DNA from: Opitutia bacterium Tous-C4FEB
GTDB lineage: Bacteria; Verrucomicrobiota; Verrucomicrobiia; Opitutales; Opitutaceae
Direction: 5' to 3'
Length of the DNA: 64,000 nucleotides
Assembly (NCBI GenBank): GCA_002304445.1
Contig: NEVA01000015.1
Location: forward strand, 48,721-112,720
Shown here piece by piece: positions 55,320 through 64,000 of this stretch (positions are counted from its first letter, which is position 1; each line of letters starts with the position of its first letter). The notes below the pieces were generated by a model. It saw only the letters and a list, made by a program, of their open reading frames with translations. It searched no databases and had not been told where the DNA came from. A program made the translations under genes and the position numbers.

Positions 55320-56441
55320 ATGAAACGATTCCAATACACCCCGCTGTCACGTCGTACTTTTATCGGCCGCTTTGCCCTCGGGGCGGCGGCGGTTTCTTTT
55401 CCAAGCTTGAGCCTGCGCGGCGCGACCGCGAAGCCGAAGAAGCTCGGGCTCGCGCTCATCGGTCTTGGGAACTACTCGGATAAAGAGCTCGGGCCGGCTT
55501 TGAAAGAGACCGAGTTTGTGCGTCTGGCCGGCGTGGTCACCGGCACGCGGGCCAAGGGCGAGAAATGGGCGGCGGACTACGGCTTTTCCGAAAAGAACAT
55601 CTACGACTATGCGACGATGGACCGGCTCGCGGACAATCCCGAGATCGACCTCGTCTATGTCGTGACGCCGCCGGGGTTGCACGCGGAGCATTCGATCCGT
55701 TCGTCGAAGGCGGGCAAACACGTCATCTGCGAGAAGCCGATGGCAAACACCGTGGTCGAGTGCGACGCGATGCTGGCCGCGAGCCGCGCGGCGAAGCGGG
55801 CGTTGGCGATCGGCTATCGGCTCCACTACGATCCTTACCACATGGAGCTGATGCGGCTCGCGCGGGAGAACGAGTTCGGCCCGTTCATGAAAATGAACAG
55901 CCTGCGCGCTTTCAAAATCGGTCTACGCAACGGCGTGAAACCGTGGCGGGTGAACGCGGCGTTGGCCGGCGGCGGGGCGTTAATGGATGTCGGCATCTAC
56001 GCCAACCATGCGGCCTGGATGGCGACCGGCGCGGTGCCGGTGAGCGTGACGGCGCAGGAGGAACCGAAGGTGCGTCCGGAGTTTTTCAACGAAGTAGAGG
56101 AGACGTTGAACTATAAACTTGAGTTCGCCAACGGTGCGACGTGCGACGTGATGTCCAGCTACGAGCGCAGCGGAAACACGTTCCGGGCCGAGGCGGAGCG
56201 CGGTTGGTTTGAGCTGAACCCGGCGTTTAGCTACCGCGGGCTCAAGGGCGCGACGAGCAAAGGCCCGTTGAATTATCCGCCGCTGCGCCAACAGGCGAAG
56301 CACATGGACGCGATCGCCAAGAGTCTCATCGACGGCACGACGCTGCCGACTCCGGGGGAACTCGGGCGGACGGACATGACCGTCATCGAAGCGATCTACG
56401 CTGCGGCCAAGAGCGGCAAGCGCGAGCGAGTGAAGGCCTGA
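55320..56441 (+). CDS. Tat-exported Gfo/Idh/MocA-family oxidoreductase (paralogue)
   Basis: 373 residues. SRRTFIGRFALGAAAVSFPS is a twin-arginine leader. LGLALIGLGNYSDKELGPAL is the NAD(P) loop and GKHVICEKPMANTV carries the catalytic EKP lysine. The pattern ERLHYDPYHM-like (here YRLHYDPYHMELM) resembles glucose-fructose oxidoreductase. It is probably periplasmic and acts on sugars. It starts 56 nt after tRNA-Leu. Confidence 0.9.
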   Translation: MKRFQYTPLSRRTFIGRFALGAAAVSFPSLSLRGATAKPKKLGLALIGLGNYSDKELGPALKETEFVRLAGVVTGTRAKGEKWAADYGFSEKNIYDYATMDRLADNPEIDLVYVVTPPGLHAEHSIRSSKAGKHVICEKPMANTVVECDAMLAASRAAKRALAIGYRLHYDPYHMELMRLARENEFGPFMKMNSLRAFKIGLRNGVKPWRVNAALAGGGALMDVGIYANHAAWMATGAVPVSVTAQEEPKVRPEFFNEVEETLNYKLEFANGATCDVMSSYERSGNTFRAEAERGWFELNPAFSYRGLKGATSKGPLNYPPLRQQAKHMDAIAKSLIDGTTLPTPGELGRTDMTVIEAIYAAAKSGKRERVKA

Positions 56442-56542
56442 GGCCAGCGGCGGCGACGGCGCGCCGCTTGGAATCCCTCTGGAAAAATTCGATGCGGTTA
56501 CGGGCGTCTTGCGCTCGGCGCGGGGATTGCTCCCATGGCCGT

Positions 56543-58177
56543 ATGCTTACTCGTCTATTTCCCCTCGGCGCGACCTTGATCGCGGCGGCTTTGCTGGTCA
56601 CCGGTTGCGGCAAAATTGAATCCAAGTCCGGCGCCGCCGCGATGGCCGCCACGCCGGCCGGCCCGCGCACCGTTTTGAATTTCGGCAACGGCACCGAGCC
56701 GCAGGATCTCGACCCTCAGATCGTCACGGGCGTGCCGGAGAACAAGATCGTCAATGCGCTCTTTGAAGGTCTCGTCGCGGAAGGACCCAGCGGCGCCGAC
56801 ACGATTGGCGGCGTGGCCGAGCGATGGGATATTTCCGAAGACGGGCGAACCTACACGTTTCATCTGCGCGCCGACGCGAAGTGGTCCAACGGCGACCCGG
56901 TGACGGCTCAGGATTTCGTGGCGTCATATAAGCGGATCCTGACGCCGGCGCTCGCGTCGGAATATGCTTACAAACTGCATCCGGCGGTGGGGGCCGAGGA
57001 TTACAACAAGGGCAAGCTCACCGATTTTTCCAAAGTGGGTTTCAAGGCCGCCGCCGCGCGCACGTTGGTCGTGACGTTGAACAACCGCACCCCGTTTCTG
57101 ATCGAGGCGATGAAGCACTACTCGTGGTTCCCGGTGCACATTCCAACCGTGGAAAAATTCGGTGGACTCGCCCGCAAAGGCACCGTTTGGACGCGCCCGG
57201 AAAACATGGTGGGCAACGGTCCGTTTGTCCTGAAGGAGTGGCGGCCGAACCAGCGGATCGTCGTCACGCGGTCGCCCACGTATTGGGACCGCGCGACCGT
57301 GAAGCTGGACACGATCAACTTCATGCCGACCGAGAGCATCGACACGGAGGAGCGCATGTTTCGCACGGGCCAGGTCGATAAAACCAACGAACTGCCGAAC
57401 ACCAAGATCGATACTTATAAACGGGAGTTCCTGGAGAGCTACCGGCAGGAGCCCTACTACGGCGTTTATTTTTTCCGGTTCAACGTCACCAAGCCGCCGC
57501 TCAACGACAAGCGCGTGCGCCGGGCGCTGGCGCTGGCGATCGACCGCGAATCAATCGTGCGCAACGTGACCCGCGGCGGCCAAACGCCCGCCTACAACTT
57601 TACGCCGCCGTCGCCGAAGTTTAAATCGGAAGCGCGCATCGCCGGCGACCTCGCCGAAGCCAAGCGGCTGTTGGCGGAGGCTGGCTTCCCGGAAGGACGC
57701 GGATTCCCGCAGGTCAGCATCCTCTACAATACCTCGGAAAATCACCGCGCGATCGCCGAAGCGATCCAGCAGATGTGGCGCACGCGGCTCGGGGTGGACA
57801 TCGGACTCACGAATCAAGAGTGGAAGGTTTACCTGGATTCGCAGGACACCCTGGCCTTCGACATCGCGCGCGCCGGGTGGATCGCGGACTACGTCGATCC
57901 CAATACGTTTATGGACATGTGGCGGACGGGTGGCGGCAACAACGACACGGGCTGGAGCAACGCCACCTACGACGCGCTCCTCGATGAATCGGCAAAGGTG
58001 AGCAGCGACGCCGAGCGGTTTGCGATCTACCAAAAACTGGAAGCCATGCTCGCGGACGAAGTGCCGATCATCCCGCTGTATTTTTACACGCGGGTATTTG
58101 CGATGAACCCGAAGCTGCGGTTCGTGCCCAACGTGATCGACAACCGCAGTTGGAAATTCGTGGAGTTTTTGCCCTGA
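56543..58177 (+). CDS. Peptide-binding lipoprotein (OppA-like, solute-binding family 5)
   Basis: 544 residues. The signal peptide ends in the lipobox LVTGC. ILDPQI-like DLDPQIVTGVPENKIVNALF, FHLRADAKWSNGDPVTAQDF and GNGPFVLKEW are family-5 landmarks of oligopeptide binders. No permease or ATPase genes are adjacent, so it may serve the transporter at 18536-24655 or another system elsewhere. The ATG at 56543 directly precedes the leader. Confidence 0.92.
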   Translation: MLTRLFPLGATLIAAALLVTGCGKIESKSGAAAMAATPAGPRTVLNFGNGTEPQDLDPQIVTGVPENKIVNALFEGLVAEGPSGADTIGGVAERWDISEDGRTYTFHLRADAKWSNGDPVTAQDFVASYKRILTPALASEYAYKLHPAVGAEDYNKGKLTDFSKVGFKAAAARTLVVTLNNRTPFLIEAMKHYSWFPVHIPTVEKFGGLARKGTVWTRPENMVGNGPFVLKEWRPNQRIVVTRSPTYWDRATVKLDTINFMPTESIDTEERMFRTGQVDKTNELPNTKIDTYKREFLESYRQEPYYGVYFFRFNVTKPPLNDKRVRRALALAIDRESIVRNVTRGGQTPAYNFTPPSPKFKSEARIAGDLAEAKRLLAEAGFPEGRGFPQVSILYNTSENHRAIAEAIQQMWRTRLGVDIGLTNQEWKVYLDSQDTLAFDIARAGWIADYVDPNTFMDMWRTGGGNNDTGWSNATYDALLDESAKVSSDAERFAIYQKLEAMLADEVPIIPLYFYTRVFAMNPKLRFVPNVIDNRSWKFVEFLP

Positions 58178-58339
58178 GGTCTGGGCCGCTCGGCTAGCGC
58201 CTGCCGGGCGAACCCGCTCCGTTTCAGGCCCACCCCGATCTGGTGGCTAAGGGCGAAGTTTGAACCCTATGGTCGCTGACGGCGGGTGGGGTGCCGGGGG
58301 TTCAGCCCGACGAGGAAATCGGGCACCACCTTGAGGCGG

Positions 58340-59089
58340 TCAGAACTTCAAGAGCTGCTGCGTGAGGAACGCGGTTTGGAGAGACGCGAGTTCCTTGAGG
58401 CCGGTTTGGGAGAGGGCGAGGAGGGATTGGAGTTGGTCGCCGGAAAACGTCGTCTCTTCACCGCTGCTCTGAACTTCAACGAATTGGCCGCGGCCGGTCA
58501 TGACGATGTTGGCGTCGACCTCGGCGTCTTTGTCTTCGACATAGTTGAGATCGAGGAAGGCATCGCCTTGGTAAATGCCGGCGCTGATGGCGGCGACAGA
58601 ATCGATGATGGGGTTCTCGGGGATTTTTTTGGCGTCGAGGAGTTTTTGGACCGCGAGGCGGGCGGCGAGGTAGGCGCCGGTGATCGACGCGGTGCGCGTG
58701 CCGCCGTCGGCCTGGAGGACGTCGCAGTCGAGCCAGAGCGTGTTTTGGCCGAGCTTGTTGAGGTCGATGACGGCGCGGAGGGAGCGGCCGATGAGGCGTT
58801 GGATCTCAACGGTGCGGCCGTCGATTTTGCCGCGGGAGATGTCGCGGGATTTCCGCTCGAGCGTGGAGTAAGGCAGCATCGAATACTCGGCCGTGAGCCA
58901 GCCGCCGGGGACTTTTTGCTGCTTCATCCACGTGGGGACGCCGGGCTCGATCGTGGCGGCGCAGATGACGCGCGTGAGGCCGAAGGAGACGAGCACGGAG
59001 CCGGTCGCGTGTGGGGCGATGTCGGCCTCGAAGGTGATTGTGCGGAGTTGGTCGGGCTTGCGGCCGTCGAGACGTTGAGCGGTGGACAT
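58340..59089 (-). CDS. rph: Ribonuclease PH
   Basis: 249 residues. RLDGRKPDQLRTITFEADI at the N-terminus, GWLTAEYSMLPYSTLERKSRD and LDCDVLQADGGTRTASITGA with the phosphate-binding Gly-Thr-Arg are diagnostic. It trims the 3' ends of tRNA precursors by phosphorolysis. The ATG at 59089 (MSTAQRLDGRK) is the family start. It precedes no obvious partner gene. Confidence 0.97.
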   Translation of the reverse strand: MSTAQRLDGRKPDQLRTITFEADIAPHATGSVLVSFGLTRVICAATIEPGVPTWMKQQKVPGGWLTAEYSMLPYSTLERKSRDISRGKIDGRTVEIQRLIGRSLRAVIDLNKLGQNTLWLDCDVLQADGGTRTASITGAYLAARLAVQKLLDAKKIPENPIIDSVAAISAGIYQGDAFLDLNYVEDKDAEVDANIVMTGRGQFVEVQSSGEETTFSGDQLQSLLALSQTGLKELASLQTAFLTQQLLKF

Positions 59090-59212
59090 AGCAGAGAGGT
59101 TTGAGAGGTGTAAGAGGCTTGGCGGTGGGGGCGGTGGCAAGGCGCAAGGCGGCGCCCCGTCGCGCGATGAGGTGATTCCACTGCCCGGGCACCGCAAAGA
59201 CATCTATCGGCA

Positions 59213-60127
59213 CTAACGGGCGGGGGGAACTTTGTGCTTCTCGAGCGTGATGAGGACGACGGCGGTGACGATCACGGCGGACGCGACTAAGGTGCGGGCG
59301 GTGATGGGTTCGTCGAGAATCAGCCAGCCGAGGATCACGGCGACGATGGGGTTGACGTAGGCGTAGGTGGAAACTTGCGCGGGCGGGCAATGTTTCATGA
59401 GCCAGACGAAGGTGGAGAAGCCCACGAGTGACCCGATCACGACAAGGTAGGCAAAAGCACCCCACGCTTGGGCGCTGATGGTGGTGAGGTCGACGCGGAT
59501 GAAGTCGCCGTGCAGCGCGGCGGCGAGCATCAGTAGGGCGCCGCCGCCGAGCATTTGCAGGGCGGCGGCCATGGCGGGGGAGGCGCCGTGTTTCGAGTGG
59601 CGCGAGGTGATCGAGCCGAGCGACCAGCACACGCAGCCGCCGAGGATCGCGAGCACGCTGCCGAGGTGGAGGCCGCCTTGGTCGAGGTTTTGCCACGGGG
59701 CGGCGAGCCAGACGACGCCGGCGAAGCCGAGGATCAGCGCGGCGGCGGTGCGGACGGTGGGGCGGAGACCGCCGGGCCACGCCCATTCGGTGAGGACGAT
59801 GAAGAGCGGGCCGACGCCGATGAGCAGCGCGGTGAGGCCGGATGGGACGAACTGCTCGGCCCAGACGACGCAGCCGTTGCCGCCGAGCAGGAGGAAGCCG
59901 CCGATCACGGTGTTGGCGCGCCACTGGTGGGCGGTGGGCGTGGGGGCACCGCGGAGTTTTAAAAAGGCCAAGAGCAAGCCGCCGGCGACGAGGAAGCGGG
60001 CACTCGCCATGAGGAAGGGCGGCATCGTTTCAACGGCGACGCGGATAGCAAGGTAGGTGCTGCCCCAGACGAGATAGATGGTGCCGAGCGCGAGGGCGAT
60101 GGCGGCGCGGGAGGGAAGGGCGTTCAA
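59213..60127 (-). CDS. EamA-family drug/metabolite transporter (YedA-like)
   Basis: 304 residues with ten hydrophobic helices in two EamA halves. YLVWGSTYLAIRVAVETMPP and the second-half AYVNPIVAVILGWLILDEP are signature segments. It is probably an inner-membrane exporter of amino acids or metabolites; the substrate is unknown. Confidence 0.92.
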   Translation of the reverse strand: MNALPSRAAIALALGTIYLVWGSTYLAIRVAVETMPPFLMASARFLVAGGLLLAFLKLRGAPTPTAHQWRANTVIGGFLLLGGNGCVVWAEQFVPSGLTALLIGVGPLFIVLTEWAWPGGLRPTVRTAAALILGFAGVVWLAAPWQNLDQGGLHLGSVLAILGGCVCWSLGSITSRHSKHGASPAMAAALQMLGGGALLMLAAALHGDFIRVDLTTISAQAWGAFAYLVVIGSLVGFSTFVWLMKHCPPAQVSTYAYVNPIVAVILGWLILDEPITARTLVASAVIVTAVVLITLEKHKVPPAR

Positions 60128-60137
60128 GGGGGAGCGA

Positions 60138-60172
60138 AGAAGGAGAGGCGGAGAGACGGAGAGACGGAGAGA
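60138..60172. repeat. Short GAGAGACG-type tandem repeat
   Basis: Units of gagacgga repeat with small changes (gagaggcggagagacggaga) between the EamA gene and the PfpI-like gene. It is a low-complexity run similar in style to the repeats inside gcvP. Confidence 0.6.
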
Positions 60173-60757
60173 TTAGGTGGGCGGGGGGTATTCCATGTAG
60201 CGGGCGGTGGAAGCGGCGGCGGCGGGGCCGAGGAGACGCGAGACCACGTGCAACGAGCAATCGATGCCGGCGGAAATGCCCGCGGCGGTGAGGATTTTTC
60301 CGTTGTCGTGGAAACGGGCGGAGGGATCGACGGTCGCGGCGGGTGCGAGGGCGCGGAGATCGTCGAGGCACTCGTGGTGCGTCGTCGCCCGGAGCCCGTC
60401 GAGCAGGCCGATCCGGGCGAGCAAAAAGGCACCGGTGCAGACGGACATGACGAGTTCGGCGGAGGCGGCTTGGGTGCGAAGCCACGCGAGGACCGGTTCG
60501 TTTTTGAGGAGGGCGCGGGTGCCGAAACCGCCGGGAACGATGAGGAGGTGCGGCGGAGGGCAGGTCGCGAAGGTGTGGTCGGGCAGGATGCGGAGTCCGT
60601 TGCGGGCGCGGATCGGCGCGGCGGTTTCGGCCACGGTGATGACGTTGAACGTGTCGTAGCCGCGGAGTTCGTCGGTGACGGCGAAGACTTCAAACGGACC
60701 GGCGAAGTCGAGGACTTCGACGTCGGGGAAGAGGAAGAGGGCGACGGTTCTTTTCAT
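60173..60757 (-). CDS. DJ-1/PfpI-family protein (class I amidotransferase-like)
   Basis: 194 residues. VEVLDFAGPFEVFAV at the start and LVMSVCTGAFLLARIGLLDG with nucleophile C107 at the elbow are family features, with His in the following ATTHHECLDDL. It resembles the isonitrile hydratase/AraC-N branch but has no DNA-binding domain. Function is not assignable further. It lies upstream of the EamA gene on the same strand. Confidence 0.87.
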   Translation of the reverse strand: MKRTVALFLFPDVEVLDFAGPFEVFAVTDELRGYDTFNVITVAETAAPIRARNGLRILPDHTFATCPPPHLLIVPGGFGTRALLKNEPVLAWLRTQAASAELVMSVCTGAFLLARIGLLDGLRATTHHECLDDLRALAPAATVDPSARFHDNGKILTAAGISAGIDCSLHVVSRLLGPAAAASTARYMEYPPPT

Positions 60758-60797
60758 GGTCGTGGGCGGCGATTGAGCGACGGCCGAGGCGAAGGCA

Positions 60798-61166
60798 TCA
60801 GAGTTGTTTTTGAGCGAGGGTGCCGAGGGTTTTCAGGGCGGTCTCGATCTCGTCGGTCCACGGAAGACCGCAGTTCATGCGCAGGCAATTTTTGTAGCGG
60901 TCCTTGACCGTGAAGAGCGGGCCGGGAGCGGTGCTGATGCGGTGTTTGAGGGCATCGCGGTGGAGCCGCAGGGTGTCGACGCCGGCCGGGAGTTCGCACC
61001 ACAGGACGAACCCGCCGCTCGGACGGCTGAGGCGCGTGAGCAAGGAAAGCAAAAGGCGGGGGCTTTTTACGGTGCAGGCGGGACACGGGTGACGGGTGGA
61101 TGCGGCTGCAAGCTCCGGTGGTGCTTGGAGTACGGAAGCGGTGGCGTTGGGCGGAAACTCAAGCAA
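60798..61166 (-). pseudogene. C-terminal remnant of a MocR-type aminotransferase regulator
   Basis: The readable part is RLSRPSGGFVLWCELPAGVD, HRISTAPGPLFTVKDRYKN and CLRMNCGLPWTDEIETALKT. This is the last ~80 residues of a fold-type I PLP aminotransferase domain from a GntR/MocR regulator. The N-terminal HTH and PLP-lysine region are missing and the first ~40 codons of the frame are unrelated. The frame overlaps the GNAT gene by 8 nt. It is most likely a decayed gene end. Confidence 0.7.
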
Positions 61167-61647
61167 AGCGCGCGAGAGCGGGGCCGGTGAGGCGGCAGGT
61201 AGTCCACTCGGACTTCAATTCCGCGCCGAGGGATTGATAGAAGTCGATGGCCGGTTGGTTCCAGTCGAGGACGGACCATTCCATGCGCCCGCAGCCGCGC
61301 TGGTTGGCAAGTTTAGCGAGCTGAAGCAGCAAGGCCTTGCCGATGCCTTGGCCGCGGAGTTCGGGGCGCACGAAGAGGTCTTCGAGGTAGAGGCCGGGTT
61401 TCGCGAGGAAGGTGGAGTAGTTGAAGAAGTAGAGGGCGAACCCGGCAGGCTGGTTGTCGTCGGTGAAGGCGAGAATGCACTCGGCGGCCGGCCGGGTGGC
61501 CGGATCGGCGGGGAAGAGCGTGGCGCGGAGCGTTGCCTCGGTGGCGACGACCTCGTGGGTGAGTTTCTCGTAGTCGGCGAGGCTGCGGATGAAAGCCAAG
61601 ATCACCGGGACATCGGCGGCGGTGGCGGGGCGGATGAAGCTGGGCAT
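61159..61647 (-). CDS. GNAT-family N-acetyltransferase
   Basis: 162 residues. FIRPATAADVPVILAFIRSL at the start, YLEDLFVRPELRGQGIGKALL as the acetyl-CoA loop (R-x-x-G-x-G/A) and WSVLDWNQPAIDFYQSLGAE near the end follow the diamine N-acetyltransferase-like branch. The substrate may be a polyamine or similar amine; this is not certain. The ATG at 61647 is the clear start. Confidence 0.9.
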   Translation of the reverse strand: MPSFIRPATAADVPVILAFIRSLADYEKLTHEVVATEATLRATLFPADPATRPAAECILAFTDDNQPAGFALYFFNYSTFLAKPGLYLEDLFVRPELRGQGIGKALLLQLAKLANQRGCGRMEWSVLDWNQPAIDFYQSLGAELKSEWTTCRLTGPALARFA

Positions 61648-61737
61648 GAGCGAAAGAGGAGGCGGGTGAGGAAAGCAGAAGGAGAGAACAAGAGAACGGG
61701 CATTTGCAACTGGTTGGGTGAGTCGCATCGTGGCTAC

Positions 61738-62190
61738 ATGAAGCGATGCGGAGGCGCGATGGCGTATATCTTGGCGGGCGTGTTCGGCTGGCTGGCTCTC
61801 GTCGGGCACGCGGCGGAATCGGGGGCGATGCGGGCGAGCAAGCCGACCGTTAAGGTGGAGATCATCGGGGCGATCGACGGGCAGTTGGCGGCTTTTCGGA
61901 AAAACGAAGTGGGCCGCGCCTTCGCGTATGCGTCGACGGCGCTGCAGCAGCAGACGCCGATCCGGCGATTTGCGGCGCTGGTGCGCGACGGCTACCCGGA
62001 GATATGGGCGAGCGCGCGCGCGGAGTATGGGTTGGTGCGGGACGACGGCGCGCGGGCCACGGTGACGGCTCGGGTGTTTGTGGAGAGCGGCCGCAGCGCC
62101 GTGTATGACTACGCGCTGGTGCGGGAAGATGACTTCTGGCGGATCGCCGGCGTGCTGCGGCACGAGGCGAAGAGCGAAAAGAAAGTGTGA
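61738..62190 (+). CDS. Secreted DUF4864-like protein
   Basis: 150 residues. A signal segment (MAYILAGVFGWLALVGHA) is followed by IDGQLAAFRKNEVGRAFAYAS and TPIRRFAALVRDGYPEIWAS, the DUF4864 pattern, ending in a beta-rich DFWRIAGVLR. The fold is NTF2-like. Function is unknown. An ATG seven codons in is an alternative start. Confidence 0.75.
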   Translation: MKRCGGAMAYILAGVFGWLALVGHAAESGAMRASKPTVKVEIIGAIDGQLAAFRKNEVGRAFAYASTALQQQTPIRRFAALVRDGYPEIWASARAEYGLVRDDGARATVTARVFVESGRSAVYDYALVREDDFWRIAGVLRHEAKSEKKV

Positions 62191-62297
62191 GGCCCGTTGG
62201 GTTGAAAGTGGGCGTCGCAGGGGCGGACCGAAACGCAATCGGTATGACGCTAGCTGAGCGCTTGCACGAGCGGGGCGTTTGAGCGGTTGATGAAGCC

Positions 62298-62975
62298 ATG
62301 ATTCCGCTCGCAGATACGGCCAAGCAGAAGCGCACGCCGGTCGTCACGATGGTGCTCGTGGCGGCGAATCTGTGCGCGTTTGGTTGGGAGCTTTGGCTGG
62401 GCTTCGACGGAGGGTCGAAACTGCAGGCAAGCGTGATCGAAACGCATGCGCTCGTGGCCCAGCGCGCGATCGCGCAGTGGGATTCGGTGGGGCAATGGCA
62501 GACCGTGGTGACCCATATGTTTCTGCACGGCGGTTGGGCGCATCTGCTGGGCAATGTGTGGTTCCTGTGGATCTTTGGCGGAAATGTGGAAGATCGGCTC
62601 GGGGCGTTTAAGTTTCTCCTGTTTTATCTGCTCGCGGGTTTTGTAGCGGCGGTTGTGCAGGTGGCGGTCGATCCGGGATCGGCGGTGCCGATGATCGGGG
62701 CCAGCGGGGCGATCTCGGGCATTTTGGGCGCGTATCTGATTTTGTTTCCGACAGCGTGGGTGTGGTCGCTGGTGCCGTGGATTGTGCCGATTTTGCCGGT
62801 GCCGGCGGTGGTTTTTCTGGTGCTCTGGTTTACGGTGCAGACGTTCAACGGGCTCGGCGCGCTCGCCGTGGGTGCGACCGGAGGCGTCGCGTGGTGGGCG
62901 CACGCGGGCGGGTTTGCGGCGGGGGTCGCGCTGATCGTCTGGGCGAAGCGGGCCCGCTGGGTGCGGAAGAAATGA
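62298..62975 (+). CDS. Rhomboid-family intramembrane serine protease
   Basis: 225 residues with six transmembrane helices. HMFLHGGWAHLLGNVWFLWIFG (loop 1/helix 2), GASGAISGILGAYL with nucleophile S136 and WWAHAGGFAAG with catalytic H202 are the family hallmarks. It cleaves membrane-protein substrates within the inner membrane; targets are unknown. Confidence 0.94.
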   Translation: MIPLADTAKQKRTPVVTMVLVAANLCAFGWELWLGFDGGSKLQASVIETHALVAQRAIAQWDSVGQWQTVVTHMFLHGGWAHLLGNVWFLWIFGGNVEDRLGAFKFLLFYLLAGFVAAVVQVAVDPGSAVPMIGASGAISGILGAYLILFPTAWVWSLVPWIVPILPVPAVVFLVLWFTVQTFNGLGALAVGATGGVAWWAHAGGFAAGVALIVWAKRARWVRKK

Positions 62976-62991
62976 GGGAGATCGCGGCGCA

Positions 62992-63022
62992 AAAAACGCG
63001 GCCCCTTGTGAGGGCCGCGTTC
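62992..63022 (-). terminator. Terminator after the ammonium transporter gene
   Basis: On the minus strand aacgcggccc pairs with gggccgcgtt around a short loop, followed by TTTTTT. It lies 27 nt beyond the transporter stop and may also block readthrough from the rhomboid gene. Confidence 0.85.
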
Positions 63023-63048
63023 GAAAAGGGGAAGGGAGCGGGTTCGGC

Positions 63049-64000
63049 TTAGTTGATGTAGCCTTCTTCTTGGTGGTCGGAGATGTCGAGGCCTTGGGAC
63101 TCGGCTTCGGGGGTGGGTCGCAGGCCGATGAGAGCCTTCACGAGGTAGGCGATCACGATGGTCGCGAGGACCGAGAGCACCAGCGTCAGGGCGATGGCCT
63201 TGACCTGCTCGAGCCAGAGGCCGCCGTCGGTCACGAGCTTCGCCAGACCGTTCTTGGTCGCGTAAGAGCCGGTGAGGTTGGAATTGACGCTCGCGGTGGC
63301 GAGGAAGCCGGTGACGAGAGCGCCAAGGGTGCCGCCGACGGCATGGACGCCGAACGTATCGAGCGCGTCGTCGTAACCGAAAATCGCCTTCATTTTGGTG
63401 CAGGCGAGGTAGGGAATGACCCCGGCGAGCACGCCGATGATCACCGCGCCGGTGCTGTCGACGAAGCCGGCAGCGGGAGTGATCACAACCAGACCGGCGA
63501 CGGCTCCGGAGCACATCCCGAGAATCGAGGCGTGGCCGCGGGCAATCTTCTCCACGAGGCCCCAAGTAAACGCGGCGACGGCGGCGGCGATGGTGGTCGT
63601 CATGAAGGCGTTGGCCGCGACGCCGTCGGCGGCGAGCGCGCTGCCGGCGTTGAAGCCATACCAGCCGACCCAGAGCATGCCGGTGCCGACCATGCAAAGC
63701 ACAAGGCTGTGCGGGGCCATTTTTTCCTTACCGAAGCCAAGCCGCGGCCCGAGAATGATGCAAAGCACCAAGGCGGACCAACCGGAGGACATGTGGACCA
63801 CGGTGCCGCCGGCGAAATCGATCGCTTTGATGACCGCATCACCGTTCCAGACACCGTTCATGAAGCCGGTCACGCCCCAGATCATGTGGGCCAACGGGAA
63901 ATAGACGACGAGCATCCAGATCGCGACGAAGAGCAAAATCGCGGAGAACTTCATGCGTTCGGCGATCGCGCCGACGATCAGCGCCGGGGTGATGATCGCG
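63049..64000 (-). CDS. amt: Ammonium transporter, C-terminal part (5' end outside window)
   Basis: The frame runs off the window edge (ALIVGAIAERMKFSAILLF at the boundary). FAGGTVVHMSSGWSALV, WYGFNAGSALAADGVAANAF and DTFGVHAVGGTLGALVTG include the twin-His pore residues (FGVHAVGG) of Amt/MEP channels. The C-terminal tail RPTPEAESQGLDISDHQEEGY is the typical cytosolic end that interacts with GlnK/PII. At least 317 residues are visible. Confidence 0.95.
   Translation of the reverse strand, partial: AIITPALIVGAIAERMKFSAILLFVAIWMLVVYFPLAHMIWGVTGFMNGVWNGDAVIKAIDFAGGTVVHMSSGWSALVLCIILGPRLGFGKEKMAPHSLVLCMVGTGMLWVGWYGFNAGSALAADGVAANAFMTTTIAAAVAAFTWGLVEKIARGHASILGMCSGAVAGLVVITPAAGFVDSTGAVIIGVLAGVIPYLACTKMKAIFGYDDALDTFGVHAVGGTLGALVTGFLATASVNSNLTGSYATKNGLAKLVTDGGLWLEQVKAIALTLVLSVLATIVIAYLVKALIGLRPTPEAESQGLDISDHQEEGYIN

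Overview
The window reads as chromosome of a GC-rich Gram-negative bacterium, most likely a member of the Verrucomicrobiota (Opitutaceae-like). This is inferred from three things: several large secreted proteins carrying the same roughly 130-residue beta-rich C-terminal repeat, many Tat- or Sec-exported sugar oxidoreductases, and a high density of short palindromic intergenic repeats. No rRNA, CRISPR array, prophage or large transposon is visible. Four tRNA genes are present and all encode their CCA end.

Layout. 1-7.8 kb: rhamnose/pectin catabolism (tail of an unidentified gene, fused rhamnulose-1-P aldolase/dehydrogenase rhaD, a secreted pectinesterase, rhamnulokinase rhaB) and malate:quinone oxidoreductase. 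8-12.1 kb: SMP-30 lactonase, Tat-exported Gfo/Idh oxidoreductase, fumarylacetoacetase-family enzyme and a PIN remnant. 12.2-16.2 kb: gcvP, nth, tRNA-Val. 16.2-18.5 kb: an AT-richer islet with an XRE regulator, an orphan HsdR-N-type nuclease-like protein, a small membrane protein and a block of dispersed repeats. 18.5-24.7 kb: a complete five-gene peptide ABC transporter operon. 24.76-25.06 kb: a tRNA-Ile(CAU) gene interrupted by a 226-nt group I intron. 25-28.4 kb: MOSC protein, CCA-adding enzyme, DUF423 protein, rplM-rpsI. 28.6-33.8 kb: putative porin and an Mla-type lipid transport operon led by an unrecognised Trp-Pro-rich secreted protein. 34-41 kb: MBL-fold protein, rsmD, a large secreted toroid-like protein, rsmE, tRNA-Gly, a Tat-exported epimerase and a BRO-family gene bracketed by 102-bp direct repeats. 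41-50.5 kb: a broken repeat protein, two sugar dehydrogenase/cytochrome c fusions, methyltransferase, SDR and PIN remnant. 50.6-55 kb: malate synthase G, GlcG and FAD-oxidoreductase cluster. 55.2-64 kb: tRNA-Leu, second Gfo/Idh protein, second peptide-binding lipoprotein, RNase PH, EamA transporter, PfpI protein, aminotransferase remnant, GNAT, DUF4864, rhomboid protease and the end of an ammonium transporter.

How it fits together. Plant-polysaccharide use is the main accessory theme: pectin de-esterification outside the cell, rhamnose breakdown inside, and a range of exported sugar oxidoreductases. Central carbon genes (mqo, glcB, gcvP) would handle the resulting C2 to C4 acids. Peptide uptake is represented by one complete ABC operon plus a separate binding protein.

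The strongest unusual signal is the intron-bearing tRNA-Ile(CAU). Its ribozyme core closely resembles the Azoarcus-type group I intron, and it is easily missed by ordinary tRNA and ORF calling. Other points of note are the BRO cassette with duplicated ends, a 19-bp dispersed repeat inserted twice in frame in gcvP, and the Trp-Pro-repeat protein heading the Mla operon.
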